Shown here piece after piece: positions 36,065-46,066 of a stretch of DNA of 64,000 nucleotides (the stretch's first letter is position 1; every line of letters begins with the position of its first letter). Origin of the DNA: Bacteroidota bacterium (lineage in GTDB: Bacteria > Bacteroidota > JABWAT01); the NCBI GenBank assembly GCA_013360915.1, contig JABWAT010000016.1, forward strand, positions 1 through 64,000. Direction: 5' to 3'. The notes beneath the pieces were generated by a model. It saw only the letters and a program-made list of their open reading frames with translations, did no database searches and was not told the DNA's origin. The translations under genes and the position numbers were made by a program.

Positions 36065-39000
36065 ATCAGATACCCCCGTTGTTTCAGTTCGGTGTACAGG
36101 TAGCCATACATCCAGCGGTTCACCGTGAAGTTCCAGGTGCCCCGGTGAGTGGTCATGTCGAGCAGCCGGCAGTTGGCCAGAACCATCAGCCGGGCCCGGA
36201 TATCCGCTTCGGGCTGATGAAACAGCCCCGCCATCCGGTCGGCCGAGATTCCGCCGTGAATGATCACCGCAGCCACCAGCTGCCATTGCAGATCGGTCAG
36301 TTCGGTAAAACCGGAATGATCGAGCGGAGCCGGATCCTTCAGCCAGACCTGCTGATCATCGAACTGATCGATGGAACGGACGAACACCAGCAAGGCCTTC
36401 AGAATGGAGGCATCGGAATAGCGGATGAGTTTTCGGAAGTACCGGTCGGTAATGAGTTTTTCGCGTCGTTCCTTATTCCAGTAGGCCCAGAAACGCAGTT
36501 TGATCTTCACCTTTTGCCAGTCGGTGATCCGGAACCGCAGACCGTACCCGCTCACGCGCTGACGGGCCAGAATGGTATGCCGGATGTCATCGGCCGTCCA
36601 GCGACCCAGATTGATTTTCACGGTGAAGAACCGGCTGATCCGGAACCGCTGCTCGAGCACCGTCCAGGCCTGTTCATTGATGCTGATGATCCAGAACAGC
36701 TGATCGGCGGTTTCGGCCATCAGATTGATGAACTGACCGGCGGCATCGAATCCACCCGGACGGCGGACCATTACTTTCTGAAAACTATCCACGATGACCG
36801 TGGTGCGGGTATCAAGCGCCCGGATCGCCAGCTTGACCTGTTCCAGTTGCCGGATGTGGTCGGGCAGACCAAAGGCCTCGGCCAGAAACCGGACAAGATC
36901 ATCGGGCGATTCCAGGACGGAGGTCAGTTTTCGGCGGATGACCGGCTGACCGATTTTCTTAGCCCGGAGGGCGATGTTGATGAGCGATGTTTTTCCCGAA
37001 CCCAGATCCCCGATCACGGCCACGCTTTGCGGAATGGAATCATGATGCCAGGCAGCCCAGGAGGTGGTGAGCCGGATGAGTTCATCGCGGCGGCCGATGA
37101 GCAGATCTTCGGTTTCGAGCGCATCGAAGGAAAACAACCGTCGGTAAATCAGCGGAAGGGACGCAAATTTCCGTTCGGCCTCAATGGCCTGTTGCTGCAG
37201 CCAGGATAGAGTATCGGCGTGTTTCCGGGCGGTCGGGAACCGCAAGTGCAGATCTTCGAGCATTTCACCGGCCAGCGCACCGTACCGGCGGCGCGACATG
37301 ATTTCAAGACGGTGGAACCAGTACTTCGCGCCATCTTTCAGTCTGCGGAAGATATTCAGATCGGTGTAACGGAAAGCGGCCGCACCGGCCGTGGCGGCCT
37401 GATAGTCGAGCACGGAACGAACCTGAATGGCCGTCTTGAGGGATCGGGATTTTTCCACCGTTTCAGCCACCATCGCCTGATGAATCCGGTCGGTGTTCCG
37501 TTCAATGTATGCAATGAAATCATCCAGCCGTCCCATCAGCCGGTCGGCCAGCACCAACAGCTGCTCATGAAGGACCGGCGACCATACGGCCCGGTCGTTC
37601 CCGGATTTTTCGATCACCATCAGCACCGACTCGGTATTGAATCCGACAATTTTTGAAATTTCAGTCAGTTGCTGAAGACTCGTTTCCATAAACCCATCGA
37701 GCAGCCGGAATTCATCGGAAACCGCACGGACCAGCTCGGCCTCCATCACCTGTATGGCGAGGGAACGAATATCCACCGTCACCGAAATGGCCGGGGGCGG
37801 GTTCTCGCCGGCTTTCAGCACCACCTGCCGCGTATCATACACCACCTGCTGATCGGGCAGTTTCATCATCAGATCGTGGATTTTCTGGAAATAGGCGGTC
37901 TGGAACTGACTGCCTTCCTGTACCCGGACCGCCTGTTCAAGCCGCCGGATCTGCTTGTCGCAATGTACCGAAAAGGCCTCGGTATCCTCGCGCAGGGCCG
38001 CCTGGATCGCCGCGGCCGATTCACCGGCATCGGCCAGCTTTGTGTATTTGCGTTTCAGTTGCAGCAACCGTTTCCTCAGACCATCCACCGGTCCGGTAAT
38101 GCGGTTTTTCGTCAACTGGCTGAATTCCTCGCTGGCCGCATCGAGAATCTGGCGCAGATTAAACTGGAAGGTGGATATTTCGAGCTCGAGCGACAGGTGA
38201 TTGGCCACTGCCAATGCATAGTTGCCCCAGGTTTCATCGCTCATGGCATACCGGTCCATGGCCCGCTGCCGGTTGGCGGCCACCCGGTGAAACTGATACG
38301 ACCGGCGGGAAAGCAGCAGCGTTCCATCCTGCCGGGCTCCCGCCGCCAGTTCATTCATCGTGAGATTGATGAGATGCTTCAGCGATTTTTCAACATCATC
38401 CGAATAAATTGTGATTTCATTCACCAGGAGTTGCAGGTCTTCGCTCACCGCCTGTGAGGCTGTTTTCAGAATGGTGAGAAGTGAGTCAACCGGAATGGTG
38501 TCACCAAACTGATCGGTCACTTCGAGAACCTGCTGAAAGGTCTTGTCGACCCGGTTCAGCACCTTGTTGGTTTCGCTGATGGCATACCAGGTTTCGGCAT
38601 GAAAGAGGTTAACCACCTTTTCGGCCCGCTCGGTAAACCGGCCCGAGAAATGGTAACGGGCCAGATCACGGACCAGAACCGGCCGGGTGAGGGTGGTTTT
38701 TAGAATCCGGCGCTGAAACCAGGCCCCCGACCGGTACGACCACCGGATCACACGGGTTTGCAGGGAATCGCCGGGGGCCGGGTCGGTGATTTCGGGTCCG
38801 ACCGGAACATTTAATATGGGTTTCAGACGCAGAATCCGCGCATCCACCTCGCGGAAGAAGGAGGGAAATAATTCCCGGAACCGGTCCTGATACAGCCGCT
38901 GATTGGCCGTTTTCAGCGCAAGATCGGAGTACCACTGATTCAGCCTCGACCGTTCCTCGCGCACCAGTGCTTTCCACTGCCCGGCTTCCACCACTCCCTG

Positions 39001-40458
39001 ATCGCGCAATCCGGTTTTCAGCCGCATCAGCGAATCAATGGCTCCTTCCTGAAACATGAGGATGTAGTTGGTGGTATCCTCGAGCTGTTCAGACAGGCCG
39101 GCATCGCTGACTTTCTGTCCGGCCGCCCGGATATCCTCATACAATTGAGTCAGCTCGCGGGTCAGATCAGGATCGCTGAATCCAAAGGGCTTTAACGACT
39201 CGGGAGCCGGTTTTCCGGTCTGATCGGCGGATGGAACGGGAGCTTCCTTTTCTTCGGTCCGGGCACCCGGAAATACCACGCGGAACACCGGCGGAATCAC
39301 CGTTCGGTTCAGGATAAAAAACACCAGAAAGCCAGTCAGCAGATCGGGTGGTATAACCGCCGCGCCAGAGACCGCCATGCCGGAAACCAGCACAAGGGTT
39401 ACCGGACTGATCAGCAGGAATTCATACATGTGGTGAGCCGATACCACCCCGGCCAGATCGGGTTCGCGGTACCGGATCCACAGCCAATGGCCGGTATGAA
39501 GCAACAGGTGAACCGCCAGCAGCAACCCACCCCAGGCAAGCGATTCGAAAGTCCAGACCGGCGTGATGATAAAGAACAACAGGGTCGTCAGCGCAATATT
39601 GCCCACATTGGCCGGATAGATGATATCGTGAACGTAGGAATTTTCTCCATTGTACCGCCAGCCAAACACCAGCCCGGTGCCAATGATCATAGCCAGAATG
39701 AGCATGAAGGGGAATCCGGCCAGCAGCACCAGAAAGACCCAACCAATCACGGCAATCAGAAACACGGGCAGCAGATTTTTCGACACCCGGTTTTCGTACT
39801 TCGATAAAATCCAGCCGGTGAACAGACCGAATCCAACCGAAAGCAGTGCTTCCGGAATCATGGAGGAACCATCAGCCAGCGGGGTGAACAGCACCCAGAG
39901 TACCAGGATCAGGAGGATTCCCGGCAACCAGTTTACCATCTTGAAGGGAAGCAGCGGATTTCGGGTGCTGTAATGACTGTGAATAAGTCCATCGCTGCTG
40001 ATGAGCAGCAGTGCCGGCAGAAGCGCGGCCGGCCAGGCCAGACCGGTGGTAATCAGCCAGCCCGTCAGCAGTGACACCGCCATCAGAAGCCAGAGGAATT
40101 TCAGACCGGCCACTTTCACCGGGCGTTCACTGATCTGGAAGGTGTGAATCACGCGGTAAAGAATCACCACGGCCACCGACAGACCCAGCACCAGATCAAC
40201 AAAAAACAGGTTCCAGTTCAGATCATCCAGCAAGGGAACCTGACTGAGCAGCAATGCCCAGGCGATGTACCCGGTCTCACGGCCCAGCCGCAGCGCTTTG
40301 AACAGCGACCCGGCCCAGCCGGCGGAAACCAGCAGAAAGGCAATGAACAGAATGAGCTGTCCGCTTTCATCGACCAGCCCCGACATTCCCGACTGCAGAA
40401 ACAGCAGGTAACCGGCCGAAAGCAGAATCAGGTTCACCAGATATTTCCAATGGTTCAT
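36061..40458 (-). CDS. Giant membrane protein with C-terminal P-loop ATPase, unrecognised family
   Basis: A 1465-residue protein I cannot place in a named family. Residues about 1-395 hold roughly 11-12 hydrophobic helices. About 420-1110 is a long soluble, mostly helical region with few distinctive motifs. From about 1120 an ATPase is visible: Walker A GDLGSGKTS (about 1149-1157), a Walker B-like TVIVDSFQK (about 1217-1225) and a sensor-like LFWIISINEQAW, followed by a C-terminal winged-helix-like part (WQLVAAVIIHGGISADRMAGLF). This resembles STAND/ORC-type ATPases. It starts 3 bp after TrkH and overlaps MscS, so a role in sensing or controlling ion or turgor balance is inferred. Confidence 0.7.
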   Translation of the reverse strand: MNHWKYLVNLILLSAGYLLFLQSGMSGLVDESGQLILFIAFLLVSAGWAGSLFKALRLGRETGYIAWALLLSQVPLLDDLNWNLFFVDLVLGLSVAVVILYRVIHTFQISERPVKVAGLKFLWLLMAVSLLTGWLITTGLAWPAALLPALLLISSDGLIHSHYSTRNPLLPFKMVNWLPGILLILVLWVLFTPLADGSSMIPEALLSVGFGLFTGWILSKYENRVSKNLLPVFLIAVIGWVFLVLLAGFPFMLILAMIIGTGLVFGWRYNGENSYVHDIIYPANVGNIALTTLLFFIITPVWTFESLAWGGLLLAVHLLLHTGHWLWIRYREPDLAGVVSAHHMYEFLLISPVTLVLVSGMAVSGAAVIPPDLLTGFLVFFILNRTVIPPVFRVVFPGARTEEKEAPVPSADQTGKPAPESLKPFGFSDPDLTRELTQLYEDIRAAGQKVSDAGLSEQLEDTTNYILMFQEGAIDSLMRLKTGLRDQGVVEAGQWKALVREERSRLNQWYSDLALKTANQRLYQDRFRELFPSFFREVDARILRLKPILNVPVGPEITDPAPGDSLQTRVIRWSYRSGAWFQRRILKTTLTRPVLVRDLARYHFSGRFTERAEKVVNLFHAETWYAISETNKVLNRVDKTFQQVLEVTDQFGDTIPVDSLLTILKTASQAVSEDLQLLVNEITIYSDDVEKSLKHLINLTMNELAAGARQDGTLLLSRRSYQFHRVAANRQRAMDRYAMSDETWGNYALAVANHLSLELEISTFQFNLRQILDAASEEFSQLTKNRITGPVDGLRKRLLQLKRKYTKLADAGESAAAIQAALREDTEAFSVHCDKQIRRLEQAVRVQEGSQFQTAYFQKIHDLMMKLPDQQVVYDTRQVVLKAGENPPPAISVTVDIRSLAIQVMEAELVRAVSDEFRLLDGFMETSLQQLTEISKIVGFNTESVLMVIEKSGNDRAVWSPVLHEQLLVLADRLMGRLDDFIAYIERNTDRIHQAMVAETVEKSRSLKTAIQVRSVLDYQAATAGAAAFRYTDLNIFRRLKDGAKYWFHRLEIMSRRRYGALAGEMLEDLHLRFPTARKHADTLSWLQQQAIEAERKFASLPLIYRRLFSFDALETEDLLIGRRDELIRLTTSWAAWHHDSIPQSVAVIGDLGSGKTSLINIALRAKKIGQPVIRRKLTSVLESPDDLVRFLAEAFGLPDHIRQLEQVKLAIRALDTRTTVIVDSFQKVMVRRPGGFDAAGQFINLMAETADQLFWIISINEQAWTVLEQRFRISRFFTVKINLGRWTADDIRHTILARQRVSGYGLRFRITDWQKVKIKLRFWAYWNKERREKLITDRYFRKLIRYSDASILKALLVFVRSIDQFDDQQVWLKDPAPLDHSGFTELTDLQWQLVAAVIIHGGISADRMAGLFHQPEADIRARLMVLANCRLLDMTTHRGTWNFTVNRWMYGYLYTELKQRGYLI

Positions 40459-40461
40459 GGG

Positions 40462-41907
40462 TTATCGTCTCCAGAAATCGGGTACCAGCAGGACCAGAAC
40501 CGTCACAAATTCCAGACGGCCCAGAATCATCATCAGACTCAGACTCACCTTGGTCAGATCGGGGAGTGCTGCATAATTGTCGGTGGGACCCACCATTCCA
40601 AAACCCGGACCGATGTTGAACATACAGGCCAGCGTGGCCCCCAGCGAGGTGGCCAAATCGACTCCCATCGCCGCCATAAACAGCACATTGGCCCAGAAAC
40701 TCACCAGGGCAATAAAGAAGAAGACGGCCACTGACCGGCCGGTTTCGGTGGTGATAATCTGACTGCCTGCCCGGATGACACGCACCATCTGCGGCCGGAA
40801 TTCGGCGTAAAACTCCTGAATCATCAGTTTCACGGCCAGCATCACCCGCACCACCTTAACACCCCCGCCGGTGGAGCCCGCCATGCCGCCCACAATCATG
40901 AGCATGGCCAGCACCAATTGGGAAAATCCGTGCCACTTTTCATAATCTGCCGTTGCAAAACCAGTCGTGGTCATGATGCTCACCACCGTAAACAGTGAAT
41001 CACGGAACGCCTTTTCCAGTCCGGACCAGGTGGTGAAAACCGTGATCGTGATGGCCAGGGTGGAAATGAGTATAAAACCGAGATACCAGTGAAATTCCGG
41101 ATTGGAGAACAGCGCGTTGCGCTTCCCCTTAAATACATAGTAGAACAACCCAAAGTTGATGCCGCCAGTCAACATGATGAGGATGAGGATATACTCGGCT
41201 GCCGGATTGGCGAGCCCGTTCACCGAGTTGTTGTAGTTCCCGAATCCGCCGGTGGCAATGGCAGCAAAGGTGTGAACCGAGGAATCGAACCAATCCACGC
41301 CCACCAGCATAAGGGCTGCAATGCCGATCAGGGTGATGAGGATGTAAATCCGCCAGAGAATGGCCGAGGTTTCCCTGATCTTCGGTTTCAGTCCTTCGTT
41401 AATCGGACCGGCCACTTCGGATTGAAACAGGAACTTTCCTCCCACTCCCAATTGCGGGAAAATGGCCACGAACAGAGCGATGATTCCCAATCCGCCCAGC
41501 CAGTTCGTCATACCGCGCCACCATTTCGAGGCATGACTGACCGGATCGAGATCGGCAATTACCGAGGAACCGGTGGTGGTCAGTCCCGAAATGGTTTCGA
41601 AAAATCCATCGGTCAGCGTGGGAACGGCCCCATCGAACCGGAGACCCAGACCGCCAAACCATCCGCCGACCAGCCAGCTCAGCGTCACGATGGCGAGGGC
41701 TTCGCGACGGTAAATGGTATCGCCTGCCCCGCGGCCGGCCAGCACCATCAATCCGCCCGTCAGCAGGGTGACACCGGTGGCTGCCAGATAGGCTAGTACG
41801 GCATCGGTTTCGCCATACCACCAGCCCACAGCCACGGCCGACAGCATGGTAACCGCCAGCGAAACCAGAACCAGACCGATGATGCGGATAATGACCAGGT
41901 AGTTCAT
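40462..41907 (-). CDS. trkH: TrkH-type potassium uptake channel
   Basis: The K+-conducting subunit of a Trk system, 481 residues. It has the four-fold pore repeats with selectivity-filter glycines: GLTTTGSSV (about 108-116), AATGGFGNYN, SIMTTTGFATADY and LACMFNIGPGFGMVG. GGMAGSTGGGVKVVR is the conserved loop. It pairs with the TrkA NAD-binding regulator upstream; its ATG overlaps the trkA stop (ATGA). It should mediate low-affinity K+ uptake in osmotic adaptation. Confidence 0.95.
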   Translation of the reverse strand: MNYLVIIRIIGLVLVSLAVTMLSAVAVGWWYGETDAVLAYLAATGVTLLTGGLMVLAGRGAGDTIYRREALAIVTLSWLVGGWFGGLGLRFDGAVPTLTDGFFETISGLTTTGSSVIADLDPVSHASKWWRGMTNWLGGLGIIALFVAIFPQLGVGGKFLFQSEVAGPINEGLKPKIRETSAILWRIYILITLIGIAALMLVGVDWFDSSVHTFAAIATGGFGNYNNSVNGLANPAAEYILILIMLTGGINFGLFYYVFKGKRNALFSNPEFHWYLGFILISTLAITITVFTTWSGLEKAFRDSLFTVVSIMTTTGFATADYEKWHGFSQLVLAMLMIVGGMAGSTGGGVKVVRVMLAVKLMIQEFYAEFRPQMVRVIRAGSQIITTETGRSVAVFFFIALVSFWANVLFMAAMGVDLATSLGATLACMFNIGPGFGMVGPTDNYAALPDLTKVSLSLMMILGRLEFVTVLVLLVPDFWRR

Positions 41908-43271
41908 GAGCCGTAAGAAAAGAGTCGTTTTCGCGAGAGACTTTCCACATACCGCCGGTTGGCCGGTTCGGTGAAAATGATCACCTGACTGTTCGGGTAG
42001 ATCACATCATCGGCCTGCGGAAAGTAGACCTTGTCCCCCGATTTGGCCGCCACAATCTGGGTGCCGCGCGGCAGGGTGAGTTCGCGGATGGTGTTCTGCG
42101 TGATGCGGCTGTTTTCGACCGCCACCATTTCGATAATTTCTGCCTTGCCGTTCTCCACAGGAACGGTGTGACTGATTTCCACCGCCCGGATGAAACGTAC
42201 AATTTCCTTGGCGGCAAACATGCGCGGCGAAATGGGATAGTCGATGCCGAGTTTTTCGAAAATCTTGGCGTAATCGGGTTTGTGAACCATCGAGGCTGTG
42301 CGTTTCACGCCCAGATCGCGTGCAAGCAGACAACTGAGCAGATTGACCTCATCGTTCCGGGTGGTGGCCACAAACAGATCAGAATCGCCGATGTGCTCTT
42401 CCATGAGAAATTCCAGACGGGTGGAATCGCCGTTAAGCACGGTTACCGACTTCAACTGTCCTGATATGGATTCACAGATGTCCCGGTCGGCTTCGATGAG
42501 CGTGGTTTGCGCAAATCCCGCTTCATCCTGGCTGCGGGCCAGATACAGACCAATGTCACCGGCCCCCAGAATGGTAACCCGCGTGTTCACCGACGACCGG
42601 TCCGGACTGAAGAGTTTTTCCACGGCATTAAACTGAGTGCTGCGGCAGAACAGCAGCACCCGGTCACCAGAAATCAGCAGGTCGGTTCCGGCCGGACGGA
42701 TCAGTTCATGATCGCGCACCAGACCGGCAATGACTGTATCGGGCGGCATTTTCAGATCGCGGATCAGCTTATCGGTTACGGCGGCATCGGCGGTTAATTC
42801 GAAAACCACAAACATGATCTGATTATCGGCCAGACTGGTGACAAACTGGGCCGAGGTGGTCCGGATGAAGTTTTCGGCCTGACGGGCGGCCAACAGATCG
42901 GGATTGATCACCAGATCGACCCCCATGAAGTTGTGCAGATACCCGGTCGGATTGTCGATCAGATCGCGGTGAGCGACCCGGCAGACGGTTTTTCCGACGC
43001 CGAGGTTTTTGGCCATGACGGCCGACAGCAGATTGGTGGTGTCGCTTTCGGTGACAGCGATAAACAGATCCAGAGAGGCCGGTTCCAGTTGCCCGAGGGT
43101 GTTCATGTGGGTCACATTCCCCACCAGCGTCTGGATGTCATACAACTCTTCCACCCGCTGAACCGAGGCGGCATCCTGATCGACGGCCACAATGTTGTGT
43201 CCCTGTTCCTGAAAAACCGAGATGAGATATCGGCCGACTTCACCGAGGCCGGCAACGGCAATGTTTAACAT
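41904..43271 (-). CDS. trkA: Trk system regulatory protein TrkA (two RCK domains)
   Basis: A cytoplasmic ring-forming regulator of TrkH, 455 residues. Two Rossmann/RCK halves are visible: NIAVAGLGEVGRYLI (about 2-16) with VAVDQDAASVQRVEE, and TRVTILGAGDIGLYLARS (about 229-246), each followed by a TrkA-C domain. It binds NAD(H) and/or nucleotides and gates K+ flow. It is coupled to trkH by stop/start overlap and lies 3 bp after the antiporter-like gene. Confidence 0.95.
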   Translation of the reverse strand: MLNIAVAGLGEVGRYLISVFQEQGHNIVAVDQDAASVQRVEELYDIQTLVGNVTHMNTLGQLEPASLDLFIAVTESDTTNLLSAVMAKNLGVGKTVCRVAHRDLIDNPTGYLHNFMGVDLVINPDLLAARQAENFIRTTSAQFVTSLADNQIMFVVFELTADAAVTDKLIRDLKMPPDTVIAGLVRDHELIRPAGTDLLISGDRVLLFCRSTQFNAVEKLFSPDRSSVNTRVTILGAGDIGLYLARSQDEAGFAQTTLIEADRDICESISGQLKSVTVLNGDSTRLEFLMEEHIGDSDLFVATTRNDEVNLLSCLLARDLGVKRTASMVHKPDYAKIFEKLGIDYPISPRMFAAKEIVRFIRAVEISHTVPVENGKAEIIEMVAVENSRITQNTIRELTLPRGTQIVAAKSGDKVYFPQADDVIYPNSQVIIFTEPANRRYVESLSRKRLFSYGS

Positions 43272-43274
43272 GAT

Positions 43275-44459
43275 TTACCGCGTGACATATGTGTTTAAAT
43301 AAGTCCGGATCAGTTTCAATCCGATTACCTGAAAAAGAATCACACCCAGCACCGTGACCGCATGAAGCAGATCGGTCAGCGGTCCGCCCATGATAAAGAC
43401 CAGGTTGATCGACATGGCCAGCGCCAGTCCGCCCTGACCGGTGAGCATCAGACCAATGTTATCGGTCCACCAGACCGGATTGTCAGAGGAATAAAAGGCC
43501 TGACGGGCTGCCAGAACCTTCAGACCCATCCGAAGGGCCACGTAAACGAGCACCAGCGCCGCTGCCCAGCCCAGCGCGGATGGCGCCACGAGAAATCCGG
43601 CCGCCACATAGACAAAGGAAAAGACCGGCCGCTCGAACCGATATAAAAATGTGGTGAAATGTTCCTGATCCTTGTAGAAGTTCAGAATGACGGCACTCCA
43701 GATCATACCGGTGAACAGGGGCGCAAACTTAAAGTAAATGGTGGCCACCGAAAGCACCAGAATATGCGCCACCAGCACCACCGCCAGGTTATAATCGTTT
43801 GGTTCGCGTCCCAGCATGAGTACCGCCAACGCCCCGCCCACCACGCCGACCAGCACGTTGATCACAATCCATTCCAGCGGACGGAATCCCAGCCCGGCCG
43901 AGACATCGGGCACCAGATAGGCAATCACCAGCCCGAATACCGAAATGGCAATCACATCGGTGGAAACCGTGATGATGTTGAATTGTCTGATCAGGCCCGC
44001 CGGCGCCTGCACCTGGTTTTTGATCAGAATGGTGATCAGTTCACGCGAGTTCGAAATCATGATGAGCACCAGCGTGATCAGGACGGCCAGCCAGGCATGC
44101 GGAACCTCTCCGTACACCTTCCATAAAATCAGCCAGCCGCCCGCCAGCAGCAAACCACCGAGAATGAACGGGAAATACACCATTTTCCATTCATCCGAAT
44201 TCTTATCCAGAAAATTGCGGAAGTTGAACCGGCTGCCGAAAATGATCCCGTACAGCAGCGTCACCACCGACACCCAGTTATCGGCATGGATATCGGGCAG
44301 TGTATCGGGTGCGGCATGCAGAAACAGGGCCAGCAGGAATCCGAGCAGGATGTAGTCGAGGTTGGTATGAAAAAGCCGGTCTTTTCCGATTTTCTCCTTC
44401 AGATAGGTGAGTGCCATGAGCACCATCAGAAAACCGGCCGCCAGCAGAAGATTCAGCAT
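43275..44459 (-). CDS. Cation/proton antiporter-like membrane protein
   Basis: A 394-residue protein with about 12 hydrophobic helices. The pattern of segments (for example ISNSRELITILIK, STDVIAISVFGLVIAYL, GQGGLALAMSINLVF) resembles CPA2/Kef-type Na+ or K+/H+ antiporters, but the usual nucleotide-binding tail is absent and the match is by eye only. The ATG at 44459 is chosen; a TTG at 44498 would add 13 residues. As first gene of the Trk-containing operon it probably exchanges Na+ or K+ for protons, balancing K+ uptake by TrkAH. Confidence 0.7.
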   Translation of the reverse strand: MLNLLLAAGFLMVLMALTYLKEKIGKDRLFHTNLDYILLGFLLALFLHAAPDTLPDIHADNWVSVVTLLYGIIFGSRFNFRNFLDKNSDEWKMVYFPFILGGLLLAGGWLILWKVYGEVPHAWLAVLITLVLIMISNSRELITILIKNQVQAPAGLIRQFNIITVSTDVIAISVFGLVIAYLVPDVSAGLGFRPLEWIVINVLVGVVGGALAVLMLGREPNDYNLAVVLVAHILVLSVATIYFKFAPLFTGMIWSAVILNFYKDQEHFTTFLYRFERPVFSFVYVAAGFLVAPSALGWAAALVLVYVALRMGLKVLAARQAFYSSDNPVWWTDNIGLMLTGQGGLALAMSINLVFIMGGPLTDLLHAVTVLGVILFQVIGLKLIRTYLNTYVTR

Positions 44460-44622
44460 AGAGGTCCAGATTAACGGAACAACCAGCGAAAATAACAAAC
44501 CCGGCGGTCAATTCTGTACATGAAATGTAGAATGGACCGGTATCTTCGATCTTTACCTGTGCAGGCTCCGTGACACCCGACCGGTGACCGGCCATCTAAT
44601 CAGGCAAAAAAAAGGAGTTTCC

Positions 44623-45708
44623 ATGTTACTGAGACAATTTGCCGATGAAGGAAATCTGGCCTATCTGCTGGCGGATGAAGCCACAGGCGAAGCCGTAATC
44701 ATCGACCCGATCCGCGAGAAGGTAAATGACCTGGTGGCCATTGTACACCGCGATAAGCTGAAGGTCACAGCCGTGATTGATACCCACAGTCACGCCGATC
44801 ATTACACCGGCGCAGGCATCCTCCGTGAAAAACTGGGGTCGGCCGTCATCATGAGCAAAGCCACCGGCGACCAGCGGAAGTTCGATGCCGATCTGGGAAA
44901 GAAATTCGGGATTGAAGACATTCTGTCCTACAATTCCACCATTCAGGTGGATCGGTATGTGGGCACCGGTGATACCCTGCAGGTCGGATCGGTCACCATC
45001 ACATTTTACGAAACCCCGGGTCACACACTCAATTCTCTTTCTCTGAAAGCCGGCCACTACCTCTTCACCGGCGATTCCCTCATGATCGGACAGACCGGTC
45101 GGCTCGATCTGCCCGGCGGAAATGCAGCAGCCATGTTCAATTCGCTGCACAAGGTCATTGCCCCGCTGGCCGGTGACGACACCATCCTCTGCCCCGGACA
45201 TGATTACGACCATCACACCAGCCGTTTTCTGAAGGATGAACTGGCAGTGAATCCGTTCTTTAAACCGCAGACGGCCGCCGAATTCACCGACTTCACCAGT
45301 CAGTTTTTCCCGCCGCTGAAACTGGATGACATGGGAGGCGTCTCGAAGATTCAATGCGGGGCAGCGGGCGGACCGGCTCCGGAACCCGAAAAGGGCGTGT
45401 TTAACATTCTTCCTGCCGATCTGAACGACAAGATGGAATCGGATGCCTCCTGGGTGCTGATTGATGTGCGTGAACCTTTTGAAACCGCCAACGGCATGGC
45501 TCCCAAAGCGGTGAACATTCCCATGAGCCAGCTCGAAACCCGTCTGGGCGAAATCCCGAAGAACAAGCGCGTGGCAATCATCTGTGCCTCGGGTGGCCGC
45601 AGTGCCCGCGTCGCCGGATTCCTTCACCAGCAAGGCTGGCCCACGATTTACAACGTCTCGGGCGGCATGATGAGCTGGATGATGAACTTCCTTCCCGTGA
45701 ACCGGTAA
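44623..45708 (+). CDS. MBL-fold persulfide dioxygenase-like protein fused to rhodanese
   Basis: A 361-residue fusion. The N-terminal metallo-beta-lactamase domain has THSHADHYTGAG, ETPGHTLNSLSL, FTGDSLMIGQTGR and LCPGHDYDHH, as in ETHE1-type persulfide dioxygenases. The C-terminal rhodanese domain (about 260-361) carries LIDVREPFE and the active-site loop CASGGRSARVAGFL. Together they suggest oxidation or transfer of sulfane sulfur in sulfide detoxification. The ATG at 44623 has AAGGAG seven bases upstream, so the earlier in-frame ATG at 44584 is rejected. Hairpin repeats follow its stop. Confidence 0.9.
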   Translation: MLLRQFADEGNLAYLLADEATGEAVIIDPIREKVNDLVAIVHRDKLKVTAVIDTHSHADHYTGAGILREKLGSAVIMSKATGDQRKFDADLGKKFGIEDILSYNSTIQVDRYVGTGDTLQVGSVTITFYETPGHTLNSLSLKAGHYLFTGDSLMIGQTGRLDLPGGNAAAMFNSLHKVIAPLAGDDTILCPGHDYDHHTSRFLKDELAVNPFFKPQTAAEFTDFTSQFFPPLKLDDMGGVSKIQCGAAGGPAPEPEKGVFNILPADLNDKMESDASWVLIDVREPFETANGMAPKAVNIPMSQLETRLGEIPKNKRVAIICASGGRSARVAGFLHQQGWPTIYNVSGGMMSWMMNFLPVNR

Positions 45709-46066
45709 AATACAATCCGGACATTGAGGTTCTCGAAATGTCCGGACCCTGCTTATCCCCGGACATTGAGGTTCTCGAAATGTCCGGACAAAAAAACCCG
45801 GATCCTGCCCTTCGGGAAATCAGGGTCCGCTCGAAGGGTCCGGGGTAACCGCACAAAATGTCTGTACCCTGAAGAAACCCGGAGCCCACCCCAGGCCCAC
45901 CTTTTTTTCACCCGAACTTCCTCTCATTCAGCCAAGCAGAACAACACCCCTAATGCAGATGCTTCTGTCTCTTGTACCATTCAGGCGGAATTGGTACCTT
46001 GAAGGATATTTGTAATTTTTAATAACAAACCAGTCAAATATTACGACTCTCCTTCAGATAGCTTGA
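45709..46066. other. Gene-free stretch upstream of the BREX island
   Basis: 358 bp between the rhodanese-fusion gene and brxA. It holds two copies of a 31-bp hairpin repeat (45716 and 45758) and an imperfect inverted repeat around 45800-45845. After about 45890 the sequence turns A/T-rich and must contain the BREX promoter, though no clear consensus was identified. It marks the left edge of the defence island. Confidence 0.65.
45716..45788. repeat. Two copies of a 31-bp hairpin repeat
   Basis: Copy 1 at 45716-45746 has perfect arms TCCGGACATT and AATGTCCGGA around an 11-base centre that itself contains GAG-GTT-CTC. Copy 2 at 45758-45788 is identical except for its first base. They follow the rhodanese-fusion stop codon directly. 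They could act as a transcript end or processing signal, or be a mobile repeat. Confidence 0.85.

Noticed and set aside
36079-37209. 376-codon plus-strand open frame over the giant ATPase gene
   Set aside because: Antisense shadow; the minus-strand frame has Walker motifs and continues far beyond it.
44626-45633. 335-codon minus-strand open frame over the MBL-rhodanese gene
   Set aside because: Antisense shadow of a gene with clear active-site motifs on the plus strand.
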